A stretch of 14,701 nt of DNA, taken from Acidobacteriota bacterium. Lineage in GTDB: Bacteria > Acidobacteriota > Terriglobia > UBA7540. A program made the translations under genes and the position numbers. Of the stretch, positions 7,911 through 14,126 are shown piece after piece. Within the stretch, counting starts at the first letter, position 1, and each line of letters begins with the position of its first letter. The stretch is from the NCBI GenBank assembly GCA_021827255.1, contig JAKAWO010000038.1:1-14701 (forward strand), read 5' to 3'. The notes below the pieces were generated by a model that was not told where the DNA came from, did no database searches, and saw only the letters and a list, made by a program, of their open reading frames with translations.

Positions 7911-7939
7911 ATTCTACATAATGCGCGTTGAGCGGGCAA
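7911..7939 (-). promoter_or_regulatory. sigma70-like promoter of the helicase gene
   Basis: On the minus strand TTGCCC (7939-7934) is followed after 17 bases by TAGAAT (7916-7911, 5 of 6 to the -10 consensus). Transcription would start near 7904, about 55 nt before the ATG at 7849. The site supports 7849 over the TTG at 7939 as the helicase start. It lies in the 188-bp gap after the phosphoesterase gene, in which I see no other gene. Confidence 0.45.
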
Positions 7940-8037
7940 ATCCGCGTGAAGATGCGAGCGTGGCCTTCGCGCCGTTCGGCTCGCGAATCCTGGGGCCAGC
8001 CGCGTGGCCCAAGGAGCGGATTCTCGGTCGGCGGCTC

Positions 8038-10866
8038 TCAGGGCGTTGGCGGCTCCGGCCGAGCGCCGCCGCTTCCCTGCGGCCCCTGCAGCAGACCCCG
8101 GATATAGTTCGGATCATCGAGCGGCGCGGAAGGAGGCAGCGGACGTCCAGTCCGTAAGTCAAACAGAGGGTCGCGCGCTTTGGCAGGGTCAAAAACCCGC
8201 GTGTCGGACGGCAAATAGGTGTACGCCGCGAAATCTGGCTGGTCCGTAAAACGGTCGCCGAGGGGAGCCGCGGCAGCGTCGAATTGGTTGAGGGGAGGAA
8301 TCCCAAAAATCAGATCGAACGTCTTCAAGATGCTCATCATGTCCGTATGGACGTGGGAAACGCCCTGCCGGGAGTACGGGCTGATGACCAGCAGAAGGCT
8401 CCGGTGCGCGTCCACGTGGTCCACGCCGCCTTGCGAATCGTCCTCGGTGACGAAAATGGCCATGTGCTTCCAGAAGCGGCTGTGCGAAAGCAGATCCACC
8501 ATCTTGCCGAGAGCCAGGTCATTATCGGCGACGTAGGAGGCTGTGTAGGGATAGCCGTTCTGGGGATGCGGCTTTTCCGTGTGGTCATTCGGAAGCCAGA
8601 TGTAAATGAACTGCGGTAGCGGTTCCTTGCCGCTCACATACCGCCGGTCAAAGTCCTTCTTGAATTGCTGGAAGCGGTACTGATCCGGAATCGAGAGGTT
8701 GAACATCGCGTAGTGCCGGGAGGTGTTCTTGAAAAGCGCCTCGGGCATGGGGGTATTCACCGACTCGCGTTCTCCGGTCGGCTCGAGACCCGGCCCTTGC
8801 CGCTCGCCGGCAAAAGAAAACCCTTCGCCGTAATTCCGGAAGCTGATGTGGTATTGGGCAAAATGGCTCCAGATGGTTCCAGCCTCGGTGTAATCTTCCG
8901 GCCGGGGCGAAGTGTCCACCATCATCAGCCGGCCGGGAGTGGCGTTGTCAGGATAAAAGCGCAATCGCCCCCCGTAACTGGCGGGCCAGGCGCTTTCCAA
9001 GAGTTCGGTTGGGTAGCTGCCCTGCAGCCAATGGTGGCCGTCCACCGAGACGTCTGAGTCCATATAAAAGTTGTCGCTGATGCCGAACCGCCGCGCCAGG
9101 GCGTGCTCGTTCGGCGTGACTCGCGCGTGATGAATCACCGGCTCTCCCGGATTGATGACCGTGGCGTCCATTCCCCAGCGCGCCATCTCCGGGATGCCGT
9201 TCACCGGCTGCCCGCCCACGCTGCCCAAGTCCCCAAACACTTCATCGAATGTCCGGTTCTCTTTGACAATGAAAACGACGTGCCGAATTTTTGTGCTCGC
9301 CACGCCGGGAGGCGGAATGGGAAAGTCTGCGCTGCGCGTCGCCGGGTGCGGCGGAGGCAGGAAGCCGTTGTTGACGAGAACCTGATGGGTTAAAAACGGC
9401 AGGCGACTCTCAGGCGGAATGCGAATAATTGAGACCGTCCCTTGCGTAATGTCTCCGATATAGACGCCCTCGGGGCCGCGATGGAAATTAGGGCCGCCGT
9501 TCGGACCGGCTCCGAAACCCTTCGTGTTGGCCACGTAAAGCGTTTTGCCATCGGGCGACATCGCAAGCTCAGCCGGAAACCAGCCGGTTGGAAAGTAGCC
9601 GATAACCTTTCCCGCCTCGGTGTTGATCACGGCCACTGCGTTAATCCCTGCGCAGGCCACGTAGAGGCGCGTTCCATCAGGGCTGAGGGCCAGTCCAAAA
9701 GGGAGAACGCCGCGCAGGCCGCGCACGCTGGGAGCCGGCGTCAGCCCGAGCGTCTTCTCAATCCGTCTCGTTCGGGCGTTGAAGATGGTGATGCTATCCT
9801 GCGCGGTATTGCTGACGAAAACGCTCTCGCGGCCGGCCACAACCGCCCCCGGACTCGAACCGCCCGCAGATTCGGGGCCGACGGGCAAGCCGGTCCGCAC
9901 CCGCGCTTGGATCTCCGGCCGGCTCCGGTTGGCAACATCCATCACGTAAACCGAGTTGGACTGCGGCACGTTCGGGCTGCCCAGGCCGGGAATCTTTCTG
10001 CCGTCCACCACCGTCCCATTCTCAGCCGCGGGCGAAGGAAACCCAAACGGCGGAAATGGAAGGCCGGTTTGGCGCGGATGGCGCGGGTCGTATCCGGGAA
10101 TCACCGAATAGCGGAACATCCCGATGTTCGAGATGTAGGCGGATTTCCCGTCCGGCGATAGCGCCAACCCGAACGGCAGCCGCCCTACCCGCGTTCGGGC
10201 AAGGATTTTTCCTGATCGGGCCCCGATCGTGACCAGCTCGAAGTGCGCGAGGTCCAAAGCGTAAAGCGTACGGCCATCGGGCGAAAGCCGAATCTCTCCG
10301 ACCAGACTGTGCTGATAAGTTTTTCCTCGGAACGCTCGGTCCAGCGAGATTGCGCCGAGCGGACGCCGCGTTTTGAGATCGAACCTGCCGATCTTGCCAT
10401 TGTCCCCCTCGGAAACATAAAGCGTGCGATTGTCAGCGCCGATGGCCACGCCCATGTAAAGGCTTCGCGGGTCGGTGAGGCTGTGCTTTTGGGGATAGCC
10501 GCGCGGGATGTGGACGACCTTCGGATGCTCAGCTCGAAGCCGCGTGAGAACAGAGACTGAGAAAGGCCACGTTCCATTGCTCGACGTTACAAGAATCTGG
10601 CCGTTGGGGCTCAGCCCCAGACCATAAGGATGGGGCGGGACTTTCACTTGCACGCCGAGCGGCGTCAGAAAGCGACCGCTCGGCAGCACCGTGACGCCCG
10701 CCGGATTGATTTCTGTCGGCTGGTCAATCGCCGGTGGGCGCAGCTCGAGCGCCGTGTACTCTTCCCCCGCCTCGCTCGCTTTGGCCAGATAAGGATTGGG
10801 CCGTCCGCCGACGAGCACCGCAAGAACAACCAAAAGCGCCAACCGCGTTCCGTATGAGCGAACCAT
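8038..10866 (-). CDS. Exported YVTN beta-propeller / phosphoesterase (PF04185-type) two-domain protein
   Basis: 942 residues from the ATG at 10866, preceded by GGGGTGG on the minus strand. In-frame GTG 10929 and ATG 10923 lie upstream but add a non-signal stretch. Residues 1-29 are a signal peptide or N-terminal anchor. Residues about 55-500 form a YVTN/lactonase-like propeller with repeated blades such as SPDGRTLYALD (195-205), LPFGLALSPDGKSAYISN (230-247), LPFGLALSPDGTRLYVA (388-404) and LAMSPDGKTLYVANT (434-448). Residues about 527-880 form a metal-dependent phosphoesterase domain of the phospholipase C/acid phosphatase AcpA class: KENRTFDEVFGDLG (535-548), SDVSVDGHHW (604-613), and the metal site FVTEDDSQGGVDHVDAHRS (805-823). 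The protein likely sits in the periplasm or outside and cleaves a phosphate ester whose identity is unknown; the propeller may bind substrate or partners. It stands alone and is divergent from the ACT-domain gene. Confidence 0.88.
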   Translation of the reverse strand: MVRSYGTRLALLVVLAVLVGGRPNPYLAKASEAGEEYTALELRPPAIDQPTEINPAGVTVLPSGRFLTPLGVQVKVPPHPYGLGLSPNGQILVTSSNGTWPFSVSVLTRLRAEHPKVVHIPRGYPQKHSLTDPRSLYMGVAIGADNRTLYVSEGDNGKIGRFDLKTRRPLGAISLDRAFRGKTYQHSLVGEIRLSPDGRTLYALDLAHFELVTIGARSGKILARTRVGRLPFGLALSPDGKSAYISNIGMFRYSVIPGYDPRHPRQTGLPFPPFGFPSPAAENGTVVDGRKIPGLGSPNVPQSNSVYVMDVANRSRPEIQARVRTGLPVGPESAGGSSPGAVVAGRESVFVSNTAQDSITIFNARTRRIEKTLGLTPAPSVRGLRGVLPFGLALSPDGTRLYVACAGINAVAVINTEAGKVIGYFPTGWFPAELAMSPDGKTLYVANTKGFGAGPNGGPNFHRGPEGVYIGDITQGTVSIIRIPPESRLPFLTHQVLVNNGFLPPPHPATRSADFPIPPPGVASTKIRHVVFIVKENRTFDEVFGDLGSVGGQPVNGIPEMARWGMDATVINPGEPVIHHARVTPNEHALARRFGISDNFYMDSDVSVDGHHWLQGSYPTELLESAWPASYGGRLRFYPDNATPGRLMMVDTSPRPEDYTEAGTIWSHFAQYHISFRNYGEGFSFAGERQGPGLEPTGERESVNTPMPEALFKNTSRHYAMFNLSIPDQYRFQQFKKDFDRRYVSGKEPLPQFIYIWLPNDHTEKPHPQNGYPYTASYVADNDLALGKMVDLLSHSRFWKHMAIFVTEDDSQGGVDHVDAHRSLLLVISPYSRQGVSHVHTDMMSILKTFDLIFGIPPLNQFDAAAAPLGDRFTDQPDFAAYTYLPSDTRVFDPAKARDPLFDLRTGRPLPPSAPLDDPNYIRGLLQGPQGSGGARPEPPTP

Positions 10867-11141
10867 GACGACCACCCCATGAGGAGATTCAACACATTCC
10901 TTCGGCCCGCCGAACCGCGCCATCGTCACCCGGCCGAAGTCCTGAGTGGCGATCCACGCTCGCGCGGGATTTAGCGAAACCTACCCGGGCGCTCGTGACT
11001 GTGCTCCCGCCTGCCGAAAACTAAAACAAAGAACGTGCGTTCCATCAGCGGGAAATATTACCATAGCTCCCTCGACGCCGCAGTGTGTTAGGCTGATGGG
11101 CCTGTGCCGTGGCCGCCGCGAGTTTGCTTGGAGGAGCCTTT
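10867..11141. other. Divergent intergenic region between the phosphoesterase and ACT-domain genes
   Basis: These 275 bp separate two divergently read genes and must hold both promoters. The stretch around 11015-11065 is relatively AT-rich (AAAACTAAAACAAAG and GGAAATATTACCATAG), unlike the GC-rich surroundings. I could not pick a convincing -35/-10 pair for either gene. No convincing gene or strong hairpin was seen. Confidence 0.4.
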
Positions 11142-11798
11142 ATGTCCGAGAAAGTGGGGGTCCTGATTCGCGCCGAATCCGGTCCGGGTGTTTTGCACCA
11201 GCTCACGGGTGTGATTGCGGAGTGCCAGGGCAATATCGCCTCCGTCGAGATCATCGAGGACCTTCCGACCGGCTCGACCCTCTATTTCGAAGTGGACCTG
11301 CCGAAGCCGCCCGAGGCGCTCATCCAGGGCTTGCGCTCTCTCGCCGTCGTGCGCGAAGCGAGCCTGGTGAACACTTTGCAGAAAATCTACGGCAAGCGAG
11401 TGATCATCATCGGCGGCGGCGCCCAGGTCGGGCAAGTCGCCATCGGCGCCATTTCGGAAGCCGACCGTCACAACATCCGCGGCGAGCACATCTCGGTGGA
11501 TACCATTCCCCTCGTGGGCGAGCAGGCGCTGGCCGAGGCGGTTCGCGCCGTGGCGCGGCTGCCGCGAGCGAGCGCTCTGGTTCTGGCCGGCTCGCTGATG
11601 GGGGGCGAGATTGAAAACGCGGTCCGCCAGGTTCGAGCTCAGGGGCTTTTGGTGATCAGCCTCAACATGGCGGGCAGCGTGCCGGAGGCCGCCGACCTAG
11701 TGGTGACCGATCCCGTCCAAGCGGGCGTGATGGCGGTGATGGCCGTCGCCGATACGGCCAAGTTCACGGTGGCCCGACTCAAGCGCCGTAGCTTCTGA
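11142..11798 (+). CDS. ACT-domain protein with conserved C-terminal domain of unknown function
   Basis: 218 residues from the ATG at 11142, chosen because GGAGGAG (11130-11136) sits 5 nt upstream; an upstream in-frame start (11109) would bury that site inside the gene. Residues about 1-76 form an ACT regulatory domain (VGVLIRAESGPGVLHQLTGVI, a beta-alpha-beta start with the Gly/Leu pattern that binds small ligands, often amino acids). Residues about 85-210 form a Rossmann-like domain with IIIGGGAQVGQVA (88-100), SEADRHNIRGEHISVDTIP (105-123), LVLAGSLMGGEIENAV (147-161) and ISLNMAGSVPEAADLVVTDP (172-191). I recall this arrangement from methanogen and other archaeal proteins annotated as ACT plus DUF5612, but cannot verify it. 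A cytoplasmic small-molecule sensor or an enzyme with an amino-acid-sensing domain is plausible. The gene has no same-strand neighbour in the window. Confidence 0.82.
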   Translation: MSEKVGVLIRAESGPGVLHQLTGVIAECQGNIASVEIIEDLPTGSTLYFEVDLPKPPEALIQGLRSLAVVREASLVNTLQKIYGKRVIIIGGGAQVGQVAIGAISEADRHNIRGEHISVDTIPLVGEQALAEAVRAVARLPRASALVLAGSLMGGEIENAVRQVRAQGLLVISLNMAGSVPEAADLVVTDPVQAGVMAVMAVADTAKFTVARLKRRSF

Positions 11799-11875
11799 AC
11801 CAACGGACAACTCGGCGCCCCAGCGGTCAATGGTTAAATCGCCCGATCACTCGATCGCAAAATGACTTGATCGCG

Positions 11876-11941
11876 CTACTCACAGCGCAGCGCCACCATC
11901 GGGTCCACCTTTGTCGCTCGCCGCGCGGGTATCGCCGGCAT
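11876..11941 (-). pseudogene. 3' tail of a second ADOP permease gene (fragment)
   Basis: On the minus strand these bases read PARRATKVDPMVALRCE then TAG (stop at 11876-11878), the conserved last residues of ADOP/MacB-like permeases. Nothing recognisable as permease lies immediately upstream. The same tail occurs again at 11974-12035 with about 97-98 bp offset, so the two copies form an imperfect direct repeat. Most likely it is what is left of a neighbouring ADOP gene, or a tandem duplication of the tail. Confidence 0.6.
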
Positions 11942-11977
11942 CCTGCCGGCATAAAGCCGCCGGGACGGCGCCGCTAC
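11929..11977. repeat. Possible second REP-like palindrome pair between the two permease tails
   Basis: Read on the minus strand, GTAGC (11977-11973) is followed by a hairpin CGCCG-TCC-CGGCG (11970-11958), a short TTTAT linker, a perfect hairpin GCCGGC-AGGAT-GCCGGC (11950-11934) and GATAC (11933-11929). The layout resembles the clearer element at 12674-12727: a GTAG-type end, two hairpins and an inverted near-copy of the end. The GTAG overlaps the TAG stop of the ADOP tail. Part of the element could simply be GC-rich coding remnant, so this is tentative. Confidence 0.3.
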
Positions 11978-12642
11978 TCATACCTCAGCGCCACCGCGGG
12001 TCAACCTTTGTCGCCCGCCGCGTCGGGATGTGACACGCCAGCAACGCCACGCCGGCCAGGATCAATGACACGGCGATGAATGTCAGCGGGTCGCTCGGCT
12101 TCACGCCATAGAGCAGGCCCGACAAAAAGCGCGTCAGCCCGAGCGCGCCCACAATGCCAATCGCCACGCCAATCAGCGTCAACTTGAGCGCTTGCCAGAT
12201 GACCATCCGAAGAATGTCACCCTTCTGCGCCCCCAGCGCCATGCGGATACCAATCTCGTGCGTGCGCTGGCGAGTGACGTAGGAGATGACGCCGTGAATT
12301 CCGACGGCGCCGAGGGCCAGCGCAAATGGCGAGGGTAAGGACGGCGACCATCGTGAACCCCGGGTTGCGGCGCAGTGGGCGGAGGCCGAAGCGAATGTCT
12401 TGGAAGAGCGTCTCAAGGATACAAGTCGCTCGGTTCTGGCGGCACTCTTCCTTAATCGCTTCGACGGGGCCGAACTGGCGCAGCGCCGCGTAGCGAGCTT
12501 CTTCGGGCGGCATCCCCTGCGCGATGTTCTGCTCGATCTGCTTTTCAAGATGGAAGCGCACTTCATCGTCAAGTTCCTGCTCGGCTCGTTCTTTGTGGAA
12601 TAGGGAACGCAACCCAAGCGGCAACGTGTTGATCCAGCGCAC
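11974..12642 (-). pseudogene. ADOP (acidobacterial duplicated orphan permease) pseudogene, collapsed to its two ends
   Basis: The gene begins at a GTG at 12642, with GAGGA about 7 nt upstream. Residues 1-106 are a normal ADOP N-terminus (LPLGLRSLFHKERAEQELDDE, QGMPPEEARYAALRQFG, QDIRFGLRPLRRNPGFTMVAVLTLA). Near 12320-12330 the frame runs into nonsense, and another frame directly continues as the C-terminal FtsX-like helices: GAVGIHGVISYVTRQRTHEI, IRMALGAQKGDILRMV and LTRFLSGLLYGVKPSDPLTF. A full ADOP is about 800-900 residues, so some 600 or more are missing and the junction is out of frame. A further one-base loss at 11995-11996 shifts the tail: after KVDP the original VALRYE-stop (11974-11994) is still legible but out of frame, and translation stops at 11985. 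Intact relatives are inner-membrane permeases of MacB-like exporters. No function is expected here. Confidence 0.85.
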
Positions 12643-12673
12643 CGCTTGAATCCTCAGCTTTCAGCGGTAAACG

Positions 12674-12727
12674 GTAGCGGCGGCCTTTAGGCCGCCATTT
12701 CTCTGTCGCCCTAAAGGGCGATGCTAC
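12674..12727. repeat. REP-like palindrome pair (BIME-type)
   Basis: GTAGC (12674-12678) is followed by the perfect hairpin GGCGGCC-TTTA-GGCCGCC (12679-12696), a 9-base spacer, a second perfect hairpin TCGCCC-TAAA-GGGCGA (12706-12721) and GCTAC (12723-12727), the exact inverse of the first five bases. Reading each half inward gives GTAG plus a palindrome with a TTTAGG centre, so the element is two head-to-head REP sequences. REP elements with a GTAG head are mobilised by RAYT (TnpA-REP) transposases in other bacteria. It lies in the 152-bp gap between the ADOP remnant and the VWFA gene. No RAYT gene is in the window. Confidence 0.6.
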
Positions 12728-12758
12728 GAACTCGCAAACCCCGGCCACCATAGCACCT

Positions 12759-12797
12759 TGAGAGCCATCGCAGGCGCGAGGAGCTTCAAGGCTCTCA
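12759..12797 (-). terminator. Inverted repeat at the end of the VWFA gene, possible terminator
   Basis: TGAGAGCC (12759-12766) and GGCTCTCA (12790-12797) are perfect 8-bp inverted arms around a 23-base GC-rich loop, and the right arm overlaps the VWFA stop codon at 12795. There is no T-tract on the minus strand after it, so intrinsic termination would be weak. Confidence 0.25.
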
Positions 12798-13952
12798 GTT
12801 GGTCGGGGTTGCGTAGTAGCCCGGCTTGTAGTGGAGGATCAACCCTTTGCGCGAGGCGACCACTTTGATGGTCCGGTAAGTCCCGTCGAGCACGTTGTCC
12901 GTGGGCGTGTAGCCGATGCTGTACTGGTTTTGGAGTTGCTCCTGGATGTCGTTCAGCGAGTCGGCAATTTGAACCATGCGGTCGGCGGTGTAAATGCCGG
13001 TTTCGGCTCCCAGTCCCTTATTGGTTTGCATGCTGTCAATCTGGCCGTGGGCCAGGTAGCCGCTCAGCAGATCCGTGCCCGGCTCGTGCTCGAGCGGGAA
13101 GAAAGCGGCGCCGCCGGTCTGCTGCGCGAGTTGCCGCAGATAATCGTCCCCTGGGCTGCTGTAACCCCAGGGAACGTTGCCGATGGTGTAGATGGCGGTC
13201 TCGGCGCGATGAGCCATGGCAATCGCCTGGTCAAAGGTGTGGTGGCTGTCGGCGTCCATGCCGTCGGTAATCAAAACGATGACGCGGCGGGTATCTTCGG
13301 GCGGGCCGGAACGCAGCATCTGATCCTTGCAGGCGTCATAAACGGCGTCGTACAGCGCCTTGCCGCCGCCCGCCTTCAGGTGGCGGATCTTGGAGTTCAA
13401 CAAGTCAGGATCGTTGGTAAATTTCTGGACAAGGGAGCTTGTGGAATCGAACGTCTGGAGAAAGATTAAGTTGCGGCTGTTGTGCTCGCCCAGGACGTCG
13501 TAGGCGAATTCGCTGGCCGCCCGCTTTTCAAACTTGAGAACCCGGACGGCGCTGTTGCTGGTGTCCACCAGCAACCCGATGCGCAGCGGCGGCCGGGTTT
13601 CTGAACTGAAATACCGGATTTGCTGCCGCTTGCCGTCTTCGTAAACCCGGAAATCTTTCCGCGTAAGGTCAATCACGGGAAGGCCTTGCTTGTCCAGAAC
13701 GGTGACCGGCACGTTGACCACATTCACGTGGACTTGGATTTGCCCCTGCGGGCGGCTGGCTGTTGCGCCAGAACCGGCGGCCGGCTTGGACGTGCTTCTC
13801 TCCGCGGACCCTCGAGGCGTCGCGGCCGCGGGACGAAAGCCGCAAAAGACAAGAGCAGCCACGGCCATCAGAGCGACCTTGCAAACGGTCTCTCCCTTGC
13901 TGACGCCCCTCGCGTACTCCTTGGAGACCGGCAACCGCTCGGCGCGCTTCAT
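12795..13952 (-). CDS. Secreted von Willebrand factor A protein, acidobacterial VWFA class
   Basis: 385 residues, ATG at 13952 with GAGGGTG about 7 nt upstream. Residues 1-45 contain a signal peptide (hydrophobic core 25-38, then PAAA). A low-complexity Ala/Ser/Pro linker (45-70) follows. Residues about 70-115 form the strand-rich leader typical of this class (VNVVNVPVTVLDKQG, LTRKDFRVYEDGKRQQI). Residues about 123-340 are the VWFA domain, with metal-site DTSNS at 130-134 and ITDGMDA at 228-234. The second metal-site motif, normally GGTALYDA, reads GGGKALYDA (195-203), with Lys at the usual Thr position. The C-terminal part (QYSIGYTPTDNVLDGTYR, LILHYKPGYYA) is also class-typical. Such proteins are abundant in Acidobacteriota, are presumably involved in extracellular or periplasmic binding, and have no assigned function. 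The gene has its own likely promoter and lies downstream of a truncated kinase gene on the same strand. Confidence 0.9.
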   Translation of the reverse strand: MKRAERLPVSKEYARGVSKGETVCKVALMAVAALVFCGFRPAAATPRGSAERSTSKPAAGSGATASRPQGQIQVHVNVVNVPVTVLDKQGLPVIDLTRKDFRVYEDGKRQQIRYFSSETRPPLRIGLLVDTSNSAVRVLKFEKRAASEFAYDVLGEHNSRNLIFLQTFDSTSSLVQKFTNDPDLLNSKIRHLKAGGGKALYDAVYDACKDQMLRSGPPEDTRRVIVLITDGMDADSHHTFDQAIAMAHRAETAIYTIGNVPWGYSSPGDDYLRQLAQQTGGAAFFPLEHEPGTDLLSGYLAHGQIDSMQTNKGLGAETGIYTADRMVQIADSLNDIQEQLQNQYSIGYTPTDNVLDGTYRTIKVVASRKGLILHYKPGYYATPTN

Positions 13953-13991
13953 GCGTTCACCCTCATTCCCCGGCGCCTTTTCGGCTCCTCA

Positions 13992-14126
13992 TTAAATATT
14001 AACGCGAGACGCGCCCGCTGCAAAGCTAACTTTGTCCTCGGCCTTATAGACCTCGCCCATGCCGCCTGCGCCCAGCAGTGACAGGATTTCATACGGTCCG
14101 TGTTTGGTTCCGCCGGCCAGGCTCAT
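13992..14126 (-). pseudogene. Ser/Thr protein kinase gene truncated after the glycine-rich loop
   Basis: ATG at 14126, TAA at 13992-13994, 44 residues. The first 31 residues are the standard start of a bacterial PknB-type kinase: GTKHGPYEILSLLGAGGMGEVYKAED, with the glycine-rich ATP loop LGAGGMGEV at 18-26. Where TRLGRxVAIKVL would follow (with the catalytic Lys), the frame instead reads KVSFAAGASRVNI and stops, so the break is near 14033. No kinase lobe, HRD or DFG motif follows. The ATG overlaps the TGA of the upstream PD40 gene (TCAT at 14123-14126 on the plus strand), so the start would be translationally coupled. It is a deletion remnant whose downstream part was replaced by the VWFA gene's upstream DNA. 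The peptide cannot be a kinase. Confidence 0.75.
13996..14023 (-). promoter_or_regulatory. Likely promoter of the VWFA gene
   Basis: On the minus strand TTGCAG (14023-14018) is followed after 16 bases by TAATAT (14001-13996), inside an AT-rich patch (TTAATATTTAATG) that stands out in GC-rich DNA. Transcription would start near 13989, about 37 nt before the ATG at 13952. The -35 match is weak. The site lies immediately downstream of the apparent breakpoint of the kinase remnant. Confidence 0.4.

Noticed and set aside
7850..7939. Longer helicase start at the TTG at 7939
   Set aside because: It would lie within the -35 box of a well-spaced promoter and adds 30 residues unlike the family N-terminus.
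9442..10161. 239-codon open frame on the plus strand inside the phosphoesterase gene
   Set aside because: It is antisense to the well-supported propeller blades, and its Arg/His/Gly-rich composition is typical of shadow frames in GC-rich DNA.
10946..11614. 222-codon plus-strand frame overlapping the ACT-domain gene
   Set aside because: It covers the same DNA in a different frame; the ACT frame has the ribosome binding site and clear domains.
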